A DNA stretch of 5,972 nucleotides from DATNBT01 sp964579765 (GCA_964579765.1 CAZOIK010000066.1:1-5972), one strand, 5' to 3'; counted from the stretch's first letter, positions 1 to 5,956 are shown. The notes: generated from the sequence alone by a model not told the origin. A program made the numbers and translations.

Positions 1-714
1 CACGGGCCGCACGAGTCGCCGTCGCCGATGACCTTCCCGCTGACGGCGCTCGCGGTCGGCGCCAGTGTCGCCGGCTTCGTCGGCATCCCGGCGGCGAGCG
101 GCGGCGGCAACGCGATCGAGAAGTTCATGGAGCCGAGCTTCACGGCGTCGGCGTCGGAGACCGCTGGCGAGACGGCGCGCGCCACAGTCGAGGGCGGCTC
201 GACGGCCGAAGCGGCGGCGCCGGCCGAGGGCGCCGAGACGCACGTCTCCGTGACCGTCGAGCGCGGGCTGATGGCGCTGTCGCTGGCCATCGCGATCTTC
301 GGCATCTGGCTCGCGCGGAAGTTCTACGTCGCGAGCCCGGAGATCTCCGAGCGGCTCGCCGATCAGTGGGCCGGGCCGCACCGCGTGCTGTCGAACAAGT
401 ACTACGTGGACGAGCTGTACGACGCGACGGTCATCTCGGGGACGTTCGCCTCGGGCAGGGGCCTGTGGGCGGTCGATCGCAACGTCGTGGACGGCGTCGT
501 CAACGGCGCGGGCTGGCTGACGATCGTCAGCGGCTGGGTCTCGAGCCTGACCGACCGGTCCATCGTGGACGGCATCGTCAACCTGGTGGGACGGATTTGC
601 GAGGAAGGCAGCTTCTGGTTCAGGAAGCTGCAGACCGGCCTCGTGCAGAACTACGCGCTGCTGATGCTCTTCGGCGTGTTCGCGTTCGTAAGCATCTACC
701 TGTTCATGCGCTGA
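1..714 (+). CDS. nuoL: NADH-quinone oxidoreductase subunit L, C-terminal part
   Basis: The reading frame is open from base 1, so the gene is cut by the window edge and only its last 237 residues are seen. NuoL is the most distal antiporter-like subunit of the complex I membrane arm and takes part in proton translocation. The fragment begins HGPHESP, followed by a membrane segment at about residues 11-30, an Ala/Glu/Thr-rich linker (about 46-80), another membrane segment (about 90-110), the family motif NKYYVDELYD (132-141), and the end signature LQTGLVQNYALL leading into a last membrane helix (about 219-237). Two similar stretches, DRNVVDGVVN (159-168) and DRSIVDGIVN (185-194), lie between; a doubled VDG-VN motif is, as I recall, common in this part of NuoL. 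The stop at 712-714 is one base before the nuoM ATG. The family call is secure; the long Ala-rich linker is the only mild oddity. Confidence 0.95.
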   Translation, partial: HGPHESPSPMTFPLTALAVGASVAGFVGIPAASGGGNAIEKFMEPSFTASASETAGETARATVEGGSTAEAAAPAEGAETHVSVTVERGLMALSLAIAIFGIWLARKFYVASPEISERLADQWAGPHRVLSNKYYVDELYDATVISGTFASGRGLWAVDRNVVDGVVNGAGWLTIVSGWVSSLTDRSIVDGIVNLVGRICEEGSFWFRKLQTGLVQNYALLMLFGVFAFVSIYLFMR

Positions 715-715
715 T

Positions 716-2353
716 ATGAATCACTATCTTTCGATCATTCTCTTCACGCCACTGGTCGGCGCGCTCGTCCTGCTGCTCGTCAACAAGCAGAATGCGAACG
801 CGATCCGCTGGATCGCCAACATCGTCGCGCTGGCCGGGTTCGTGATTTCGGTGCCGCTGTGGTTCTGGTACCAGCCGTCGGGCGCCGACTTCCAGTTCAT
901 CGAGCGCGCGCCGTGGATCCCCTCGATCGGCGCGGAGTACTTCCTCGGCGTGGACGGGCTCTCGACGCTCCTCATCCTGCTGACGACGATGATGGGGTTC
1001 ATCGCGGTGCTGTCGTCGTGGACCGCGATCACCGAGCGCGTGAAGGAGTACTACATCTTCCTGCTCGTGCTGCAGACCGGCATGCTCGGCGCGTTCATGT
1101 CGCTCGACTTCCTGCTGTTCTTCCTGTTCTGGGAAGTCATGCTCGTGCCGATGTACTTCCTCATCGGCATCTGGGGCAGCGCGAACCGGCTCTACTCGGC
1201 GATCAAGTTCTTTCTCTACACGCTGGTCGGCAGCGTCGTCGTGCTGCTGGGGATTCTGGCGCTCTACTTCTACAACCACACGCTGACGGGCGTGTACACG
1301 TTCGACGTCACGCAGTTCCACCGCCTGGCCGTGCCGTACAACATGCAGTGGTGGATCTTCCTCGCGTTCTTCCTCGGGTTCGCGATCAAGGTCCCGATGT
1401 TCCCGTTCCACACGTGGCTGCCCGACGCGCACACCGACGCGCCGACGGCCGGCTCGGTCATCCTGGCGGCCGTCCTCCTGAAGATGGGCACCTACGGGTT
1501 CCTGCGCTTCAGCCTGCCGATCCTGCCGGACGCCTCGCGGCACTTCGTGCCGATGATCGTCACGCTGTGCATCATCGGCATCGTGTACGGCGCGCTGGTC
1601 GCGCTCGCGCAGAAAGACTGGAAACGGCTGGTCGCCTATTCCTCGGTCAGCCACATGGCGATGGTGATGCTGGGCATGTTCGCGCTCAATCCCGTCGGCA
1701 TCACCGGCAGCATCGTCCAGCAGCTGAACCACGGCATCTCGACCGGCGCGCTCTTCCTCATCGTCGGCATCGTCTACGAGCGGCGGCACACGCGTGAGAT
1801 CTCGGAGTACGGCGGGCTGTCGAAGGTGATGCCGGTCTACGCCGCCATCTTCCTGATCATGACGATGTCGTCGATCGGGCTGCCGACGCTCAACGGCTTC
1901 ATCGGCGAGTTCCTGATTCTGCAGGGCGTGTTCACGGCGAGCAAGGTCTGGGCGGCGTTCGCGGCGAGCGGCGTCGTGCTCGGCGCGGCCTACATGCTCT
2001 ATCTCTACCAGCGGACGATGTTCGGCAAGATCGAGAACCCGAAGAACGAGCATCTGCTCGATCTGAACCACCGGGAGTTCGCGACGTTCGCCCCGCTGCT
2101 GATTCTCGCGGTGTGGATGGGCCTCTATCCGACGCCGTTCCTGCGCCGCCTGGAGTCGTCGGTCAACCACATCGTCGTCCGCGTGAACTCGCAGTACGCG
2201 TCGGCGTGCGGCGGCGGCACGGTGTCGCCGGCGGCGCTGGCAGACGCGAACAACGTGGGACGGTTCCTGGCGGCCGCGCCCTGCGGTCCTGACGGCAAGC
2301 CGCTGGCCGCTCCGCCCGCCGCGGCGGCTCCGGCGCCCGGAGCGCGCCAGTAA
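716..2353 (+). CDS. nuoM: NADH-quinone oxidoreductase subunit M
   Basis: This 545-residue polytopic inner-membrane protein is one of the three antiporter-like proton-pumping subunits of complex I. Key residues seen in context are Glu140 in FWEVMLVPMYFL, Lys225 in GFAIKVPMFPFHTWLPDAH, Lys256 in LLKMGTYG, His313 (SVSHM), His339 (LNHG) and Glu398 in LNGFIGEF. From family knowledge these correspond to E. coli NuoM Glu144, Lys234, Lys265, His322, His348 and Glu407, so the proton path looks intact. Residues from about 490 to 545 form an Ala/Pro/Gly-rich tail with two cysteines (498 and 523), making the protein longer than E. coli NuoM (about 509). The ATG lies one base after the nuoL stop; no clear Shine-Dalgarno is visible, so translation is probably coupled to nuoL. 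The stop TAA shares its last A with the nuoN ATG. Confidence 0.98.
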   Translation: MNHYLSIILFTPLVGALVLLLVNKQNANAIRWIANIVALAGFVISVPLWFWYQPSGADFQFIERAPWIPSIGAEYFLGVDGLSTLLILLTTMMGFIAVLSSWTAITERVKEYYIFLLVLQTGMLGAFMSLDFLLFFLFWEVMLVPMYFLIGIWGSANRLYSAIKFFLYTLVGSVVVLLGILALYFYNHTLTGVYTFDVTQFHRLAVPYNMQWWIFLAFFLGFAIKVPMFPFHTWLPDAHTDAPTAGSVILAAVLLKMGTYGFLRFSLPILPDASRHFVPMIVTLCIIGIVYGALVALAQKDWKRLVAYSSVSHMAMVMLGMFALNPVGITGSIVQQLNHGISTGALFLIVGIVYERRHTREISEYGGLSKVMPVYAAIFLIMTMSSIGLPTLNGFIGEFLILQGVFTASKVWAAFAASGVVLGAAYMLYLYQRTMFGKIENPKNEHLLDLNHREFATFAPLLILAVWMGLYPTPFLRRLESSVNHIVVRVNSQYASACGGGTVSPAALADANNVGRFLAAAPCGPDGKPLAAPPAAAAPAPGARQ

Positions 2354-3831
2354 TGCCTGCAGGCATCTCGACGAGCGACTTCTACTACATCCTGCCCGAG
2401 CTCGTGCTCACGGGCGGGGCGCTCGTCCTGCTCATCGCGGACGTGCTGCTGCCGAAGCGCAGCAAGGCGCTCGGCTGGATTGCGCTGCTCGCGCTCGGCG
2501 CGACGCTCGCGGCGCTCGCGCCGTTCACGTCCACGCACGTCGAGGTCGCCCACGGGCTGCTCGCGGTCGATCGCTTCGCGCTGTTCTTCAAGATCGTGTT
2601 CCTCGGCGCCGCCGGCATCACGGTGCTGCTGTCGATGAAGTACCTCGAGATCGAGGGCGTCAGCCCCGGCGAGTACTACTTCCTCATTCTCTGCTCGACG
2701 CTCGGCATGATGGTGATGGCGAGCGGCATCGACCTCATCTCGATCTTCATCGGCCTCGAGACGATGGCGGTGTCGTTCTACATCCTCGCCGGGTTCATCA
2801 AGCCGAACCCGCGGTCGAACGAAGCCGCGGTCAAATACTTCCTGCTGGGCGCGTTCTCGCTCGGCATCCTGCTGTACGGCATGTCGTTCATGTACGGCCT
2901 GTCGGGGACGACGAGCCTGCGGTCGATGGCGACGCTGTTCGTCGGCCAGGAGCGCGATCCGCGGCTGGTGCTCGCGGTGATTCTCGTGGTCGCCGGCGTG
3001 GGCTTCAAGATCGCGGCGGTGCCGTTCCACATGTGGGCGCCGGACGTCTACGAAGGCGCGCCGACGCCGGTCACGGCGTTCCTGTCGGTCGGCTCGAAGG
3101 CCGCGTCGTTCGCGATGCTGCTGCGGATCTTCCTTGAAGGCATGCCGTCGCTCAGCGTGGACTGGCGGATTCTGTTCGAGGTCCTGGCGATCGTCACGAT
3201 GACCGTCGGCAACCTCGCGGCGCTGACGCAGAGCAACCTCAAGCGGATGCTGGCGTACTCGTCGATCGCGCACGCCGGGTATCTGCTGATCGGCATCGTC
3301 GCCGCGGGCGCCGGCTACACGCGGGGCGTCACGGCGACGCTCGTCTATCTCTTCATCTACGCGTTCATGCAGCTCGGCGCGTTCGGCATCGTCATCCTGA
3401 TGCGGCGGCAGGACGCCATCGGCGACGAGCTCAAGGACCTGAGCGGGCTGTATCAGCGGCGTCCGGTGGCCGCGTTCGCGATGCTGCTGTTCATGCTCTC
3501 GCTCGGCGGCATTCCGCCGACGGCGGGCTTCATGGGCAAGTTCTGGCTGTTCGGCGCCGCGATCGAGGCCGGGTTCGTCTGGCTGGCGGTGATCGGCGTG
3601 CTCAACAGCGCGATCTCGCTCTACTACTACATCCGCGTCGTCGTCTTCATGTACCTGAAGAGCGACTCGACGGGCAGCGAGCCCGTGTTCAGTCCCTCGC
3701 TCGCGCTCGCCGTGGGCGTCGCGGTCGTCGCGACGATTGTCCTCGGCGTGTACCCGCGCCTCCTGTTCGACGTCGCCGACGCGTCGGCGCGCACGCTCGG
3801 CGCGGCCGGCCTCAGCGCCGCGCTGCGCTGA
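2353..3831 (+). CDS. nuoN: NADH-quinone oxidoreductase subunit N
   Basis: This is a 492-residue, highly hydrophobic protein and the antiporter-like subunit of complex I nearest the peripheral arm among L, M and N. The N-terminus (FYYILPELVLTGGALVLL) is typical. Channel residues seen are Glu136 (IGLETMAVS), Lys219 (GVGFKIAAVPFHMWAPDVYEG), Lys249 (SVGSKAA) and Lys396 (AGFMGKFWLF). They match E. coli NuoN Glu133, Lys217, Lys247 and Lys395 by family knowledge; lysine rather than glutamate at the last site is a NuoN hallmark and separates it from NuoM. Length is close to the family norm. The ATG overlaps the nuoM stop by one base (TAATG), implying termination-reinitiation. It is the last gene of the complex I operon here; a 22-bp palindrome begins 17 bases after its stop. 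Confidence 0.98.
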   Translation: MPAGISTSDFYYILPELVLTGGALVLLIADVLLPKRSKALGWIALLALGATLAALAPFTSTHVEVAHGLLAVDRFALFFKIVFLGAAGITVLLSMKYLEIEGVSPGEYYFLILCSTLGMMVMASGIDLISIFIGLETMAVSFYILAGFIKPNPRSNEAAVKYFLLGAFSLGILLYGMSFMYGLSGTTSLRSMATLFVGQERDPRLVLAVILVVAGVGFKIAAVPFHMWAPDVYEGAPTPVTAFLSVGSKAASFAMLLRIFLEGMPSLSVDWRILFEVLAIVTMTVGNLAALTQSNLKRMLAYSSIAHAGYLLIGIVAAGAGYTRGVTATLVYLFIYAFMQLGAFGIVILMRRQDAIGDELKDLSGLYQRRPVAAFAMLLFMLSLGGIPPTAGFMGKFWLFGAAIEAGFVWLAVIGVLNSAISLYYYIRVVVFMYLKSDSTGSEPVFSPSLALAVGVAVVATIVLGVYPRLLFDVADASARTLGAAGLSAALR

Positions 3832-3847
3832 CGCCCGTCTGGATGTA

Positions 3848-3869
3848 GTGTCCACCTGCAGGTGGACAC
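3848..3869. repeat. Perfect 22-bp palindrome after nuoN
   Basis: The half-site GTGTCCACCTG (3848-3858) is followed directly by its exact reverse complement CAGGTGGACAC (3859-3869), with no mismatch. It is preceded by TGTA and begins 17 bases after the nuoN stop codon. It could act as a terminator stem, a 3' mRNA-stabilising structure or a dispersed REP-like element. There is no T-run after it, so it does not fit a classical intrinsic terminator. A half-similar sequence (TGTAGTG plus a possible arm) occurs at the right edge of the window, which favours a dispersed family. A site for a dimeric DNA-binding protein is also possible. Confidence 0.75.
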
Positions 3870-4063
3870 GTCGTCCGTCACGCCGCGACTGAGAACGGGA
3901 CGATCAAGGAAGAGATCGCCGGGTCAGCCCGAGTCTCGACCAGCGAGATGCTGCTCAACCCGAAGTTCATGTAGAGACGGCCAAGGCGTCGTCATCGGCG
4001 GACTCCGCGTTACAACTCGAGCAGTTCCCCTTGGGTGCGCCGTCGCCCACTGTGCGCGACCGC

Positions 4064-4092
4064 GTGAATGTTTTCACAAGGTACGCTATACT
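4064..4092 (+). promoter_or_regulatory. Candidate promoter of the atp operon
   Basis: TATACT at 4087-4092 matches five of six bases of the sigma-70 -10 consensus and lies in the only noticeably AT-richer patch of the gap. A weak -35 candidate, GTGAAT (4064-4069, three of six consensus bases), sits 17 bases upstream. Transcription would begin near 4099, a few bases before the large inverted repeat, giving a leader of about 135 bases before atpZ. This is a by-eye consensus match only; the -35 is poor and promoter rules in this phylum may differ. Confidence 0.45.
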
Positions 4093-4103
4093 CCTTACGC
4101 TCG

Positions 4104-4220
4104 GTCAGTCTCCAGTCTCCCGTCCCCAGTCTCCAGTCCCGAGTCGCTCGTCGCGCACGACTCTGACTGGAGACTGGCGACTGGCGACTGGAGACTGGGG
4201 ACTGGGGACTGGAGACTGAC
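4104..4220. repeat. Inverted pair of heptad (7-bp) repeat arrays
   Basis: The left array has six heptads of the form CAGTCTC/CAGTCCC (4106-4147). The right array has seven full heptads GACTGG(A/C/G) plus a partial one (4165-4220), in reverse-complement sense. Aligning 4104-4146 with the reverse complement of 4178-4220 gives 39 identities over 43 positions, and one of the four differences would be a G-U pair in RNA. The loop is about 31 bases. The order of heptad variants (TCC, CCC, TCC) agrees between the arms, suggesting inverted duplication or co-evolution rather than two independent amplifications. Similar CCCCAGT-type heptads are known as STRR sequences in cyanobacteria; relationship is not implied. 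The 3' base of the stem is 13 bases before the atpZ ATG. Confidence 0.9.
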
Positions 4221-4224
4221 GCCC

Positions 4225-4233
4225 GGGGACTGA
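4225..4233 (+). promoter_or_regulatory. Possible ribosome binding site made of a repeat unit
   Basis: GGGGACTGA immediately precedes the atpZ ATG. GGGGA is the only Shine-Dalgarno-like stretch outside the stem, with four bases to the start codon, which is rather short. The same bases are a further copy of the heptad unit (GGGACTG, 4226-4232) and are exactly complementary to CAGTCCC at 4134-4140 in the left array, so the site could be masked in an alternative fold. Function is inferred. Confidence 0.35.
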
Positions 4234-4500
4234 ATGGCTGATGACCGTCGCTTCCCCGGCTGGGTGCGCTACTCGGGCGTCGGGCTCGAGCTCGCCGGCG
4301 CGATTGCCGGCTTCGCGCTCATCGGCTATTGGGTGGACGGCAAGTTCGGCACGAGTCCCTGGGGCATGCTGGGAGGCGTGGTGCTCGGCCTCGTCGGCGG
4401 GCTCTACAACCTCGTGAGGGAATCGCTCGCTGCGATGCGCGAAGCGAACCGCGAGGACGGCGCGCCCGGCGGCGGCGACCGGCGCGCGAAGGGGCAGTGA
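4234..4500 (+). CDS. atpZ: AtpZ/AtpI-family small membrane protein
   Basis: This 88-residue protein has two predicted membrane helices (about 14-34 and 44-60) joined by the family turn GYWVDGKFGTSPWG (Asp35, Gly39-Thr-Ser-Pro42) and a basic, hydrophilic tail. This is the pattern of the short AtpZ-type proteins (ATPase_gene1 family) encoded just before AtpI and AtpB. In Bacillus, AtpZ together with AtpI has been linked to Mg2+/Ca2+ uptake for the ATP synthase, while AtpI proteins can assist c-ring assembly; the role here is inferred from family and position. It is the first gene of the atp operon and follows the repeat-rich leader. Its stop overlaps the next gene's GTG start. The ATG at 4234 is chosen because MADDRRFPGWVRYSGVGLEL gives the normal N-terminus for the family. 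Confidence 0.88.
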   Translation: MADDRRFPGWVRYSGVGLELAGAIAGFALIGYWVDGKFGTSPWGMLGGVVLGLVGGLYNLVRESLAAMREANREDGAPGGGDRRAKGQ

Positions 4501-4859
4501 CACGCTACGCGCGTTTTCTCGGGCTCGAGGCCGCGATTGTGATCGCGGTCGGCGCGGCGGGTCTCGTGCCGACGCGACGCCTGGCCGGCCCGGACGGCGT
4601 TTACGGGATGCTCGCGGGCTGCGGCATCGGGTTGCTGTCGGCCGCGCTCGCCGGCCTGCTGCTCGTCGCCGTGGCGGCGGACACGCCTGAAGCCCGGCTG
4701 CAGCGCAGCTTCCTGGCGATGACGGTGAGGCTGGCGGTCGTCGTCGTGCTCGGCGCGGCCGCCGCGTTGAGCGGCCTGGTCGCGCGCGAGCCGTTGCTCT
4801 TCTGGATAGGCACGACGTACGTGGTACTGCTTCCGCTCGAAGTGAGACTGGCCTTATGA
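4497..4859 (+). CDS. atpI: AtpI-like ATP synthase accessory membrane protein
   Basis: This is a 120-residue protein with about four hydrophobic helices (roughly 8-25, 34-61, 74-92 and 98-116), separated by short charged turns such as PTRR and DTPEARLQR. Size, topology, the arginine at the start of helix 3 (TVRLAVVVVLG) and the position between atpZ and atpB fit the ATP synthase I (AtpI) family, which helps assemble the c-ring. Sequence conservation in this family is low, so the call rests largely on context. I chose the GTG at 4497 because it overlaps the atpZ stop (GTGA) and gives the normal length; AAGGGG at 4489-4494 is a purine-rich ribosome site though spaced only two bases away. The frame is open further upstream, but an earlier start would run deep inside atpZ. 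Its stop overlaps the atpB ATG (ATGA). Confidence 0.8.
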   Translation: MTRYARFLGLEAAIVIAVGAAGLVPTRRLAGPDGVYGMLAGCGIGLLSAALAGLLLVAVAADTPEARLQRSFLAMTVRLAVVVVLGAAAALSGLVAREPLLFWIGTTYVVLLPLEVRLAL

Positions 4860-5887
4860 CCGAACAAGAGAGCCCGCTCGAACACATCGTCCAGCACCCG
4901 CTCGTCGAGCGGACGGTGCAGGCGGGGCCCCTGACGCCCAACGGCAGGATTACCGTGTTTTCCGATCAGATCGCGATGCTCGCGCTGGCCGGCGTGCTGC
5001 TCGTCGCGCTGGTGCCGATGCTCGTGAAGCGCCGCCGGGGCAAGTCTGGCGTGGACGCGATGGTGCCCACCGGCTCGGCGAACATGTTCGAGGCCGTCTG
5101 CGACTACTTCCGCAAGGAGGTTGCCGAGCCCGCGCTGCACGAGCACACCGACCGCTTCATCGGCTACATCTGGAGCGTCTTCTTCTTCGTGCTGACGGTG
5201 AACATCCTCGGCCTGCTGCCGATTCCGCAGATCTCGAACCTGTTCGGCACGCATCTCGGCGGCACCGCGACCGGCAACATCTGGGTGACGGCAACGCTGG
5301 CCGTCATCACGATGGTGATGATGGTCGTCAACGGCCTGCGGATTGGCGGCAAGGCCTACCTCGCGCACTTCTGCCCCGGGCCCATCTGGATGGCGCCGCT
5401 GCTCGTGCCGGTCGAAATCATCGGCCTGTTCGCGAAGATCTTCGCGCTCGCCGTTCGACTGTTCGCGAACATGATCGCCGGACACATCCTGCTCGCCGTG
5501 CTGCTGTCGTTCATCATGGCGGCCGGCGCGAAGAGCGTGGGCCTCGGCCTCGGCATCGGCACGCTGGTCGTCCTCGGCAGCGTCGCGATCAACTTTCTCG
5601 AGCTGTTCGTCGCGTTCCTGCAGGCGTTCATCTTCACGTTCCTGGCGACGCTGTTCATCGGCATGTCGGTGGTGCTGCACCACGACGAGCACGGCGACGC
5701 CAACGCGCCCGCGGCGGCGGCGCACTGCGCCCGGTTTCGGGCGCGCCCGCGGCGCGCACCGCGGGAGCGGAGCGGGGATCTTGGGGCCCCCGCGAGCGAC
5801 CGCGTGAGGGGTCCGGGGGACGCGAGTCCCCCGGTGAAGGACGCCATGCTCGCAAAGGTCGGGGCGACTGCGGGCCATGAGGCGTGA
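4856..5887 (+). CDS. atpB: F1Fo ATP synthase subunit a, with unusual C-terminal tail
   Basis: Subunit a forms the two proton half-channels of Fo and faces the c-ring in the inner membrane. The core runs to about residue 280 and contains the N-terminal EHIVQHPL segment, a membrane helix at about 37-57, YIWSVFFFVLTVNILGLLP (about 104-122), and the signature ALAVRLFANMIAGHIL. Arg201 corresponds to the essential E. coli Arg210, Asn205 to Asn214 and Gln256 to Gln252. His210 and Glu249 occupy the positions of E. coli Glu219 and His245, the exchanged pair also known from mitochondria and many bacteria. After HHDEHGD the protein would usually end soon, but here about 60 further residues follow, rich in Ala, Arg, Pro and Gly, ending KVGATAGHEA. 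That tail is coded by hairpin-rich DNA (see 5727-5834). The ATG overlaps the atpI stop, so translation is probably coupled. A frameshift in the tail is an alternative explanation. Confidence 0.95.
   Translation: MTEQESPLEHIVQHPLVERTVQAGPLTPNGRITVFSDQIAMLALAGVLLVALVPMLVKRRRGKSGVDAMVPTGSANMFEAVCDYFRKEVAEPALHEHTDRFIGYIWSVFFFVLTVNILGLLPIPQISNLFGTHLGGTATGNIWVTATLAVITMVMMVVNGLRIGGKAYLAHFCPGPIWMAPLLVPVEIIGLFAKIFALAVRLFANMIAGHILLAVLLSFIMAAGAKSVGLGLGIGTLVVLGSVAINFLELFVAFLQAFIFTFLATLFIGMSVVLHHDEHGDANAPAAAAHCARFRARPRRAPRERSGDLGAPASDRVRGPGDASPPVKDAMLAKVGATAGHEA
5727..5834. repeat. Hairpin cluster inside the 3' end of atpB
   Basis: Three strong inverted repeats lie within 108 bases. They are GCGCCCG (5727-5733) with CGGGCGC (5738-5744), GCGCGCC (5741-5747) with GGCGCGC (5751-5757), and CCGGGGGAC (5813-5821) with GTCCCCCGG (5826-5834). 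The last is a perfect 9-bp stem closed by GCGA, a GNRA-type tetraloop if transcribed. The first two share bases and cannot form together. A self-complementary GGGGCCCC sits at 5783-5790. The span equals 36 codons and the reading frame stays open across it. The encoded peptide is basic and low in complexity, unlike the rest of AtpB, which suggests a palindromic element inserted in frame. The exact borders are a guess. Confidence 0.65.
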
Positions 5888-5931
5888 CTGCGATGGCGAT
5901 GGGAGACGGCCGTTCCCCGGGCGGCAAGTCG

Positions 5932-5952
5932 GGCGGTCCTTTCAGGGCCGCC
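5932..5952 (+). other. GC-rich hairpin downstream of atpB
   Basis: GGCGGTCC (5932-5939) and GGGCCGCC (5945-5952) can form an eight-pair stem, with one G-U pair in RNA, around a TTTCA loop. It lies 45 bases after the atpB stop, in the short 85-base stretch that otherwise contains only a 22-codon open frame (5893-5961) that I do not believe is a gene. No T-run follows, so it is unlikely to be an intrinsic terminator in the middle of the operon. It may be a processing or stability element, or chance in GC-rich DNA. Confidence 0.4.
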
Positions 5953-5956
5953 GACG

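Larger units (their letters stand above)
3832..4233. other. Intergenic region between nuoN and atpZ
   Basis: This 402-base stretch separates the two operons and contains no gene I can support. In order it holds a perfect 22-bp palindrome (3848-3869), about 190 bases without recognised function (3870-4060), a promoter-like sequence (4064-4092), and inverted heptad-repeat arrays (4104-4220) running almost to the atpZ start codon. The middle part has short coding-like stretches on both strands, for example 3878-3970 on the minus strand (30 codons, starting MNFGLSSISLVE). None has a recognisable family, so they may be a decayed remnant or chance. Open frames through the heptad arrays give a 7-residue repeating peptide that is simply the product of the repeat. 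Confidence 0.8.

Noticed and set aside
704..2170. Long open frame on the minus strand opposite nuoM (488 codons)
   Set aside because: It is a shadow of GC-rich codon use in nuoM; its product is almost pure Arg/Glu/Asp/His with no domain, and nuoM is certain on the other strand.
2125..3855. Long minus-strand open frame opposite nuoN (576 codons)
   Set aside because: Same shadow effect; low-complexity charged sequence, antisense to a secure complex I gene.
3848..3869. Classical Rho-independent terminator for nuoN
   Set aside because: The stem has no loop of its own and is followed by GTCGTCCGTC rather than a T-run; kept only as a palindrome.
4106..4220. CRISPR array
   Set aside because: The units are 7 bases, contiguous and without unique spacers, and there are no cas genes.
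3862..4233. Plus-strand open frame of 123 codons in the nuoN-atpZ gap
   Set aside because: Its end is a 7-residue repeat (TGDWRLA type) produced by reading the heptad DNA repeat; the rest has no recognisable family or ribosome site.
4105..4941. Minus-strand open frame of 278 codons across the heptads, atpZ and atpI
   Set aside because: Its C-terminal part is translated repeat (SPVPSPQSPV type) and the remainder is antisense to two overlapping small genes.
4601..5878. Minus-strand open frame opposite atpI and atpB (425 codons)
   Set aside because: Charged low-complexity translation lying fully antisense to atpB, whose channel motifs are unmistakable.
5697..5887. Frameshift or assembly error as the cause of the long AtpB tail
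   Set aside because: Not excluded, but the frame remains open through the hairpin block to a sensible stop and the block is repeat-like, so an in-frame element explains it more simply.
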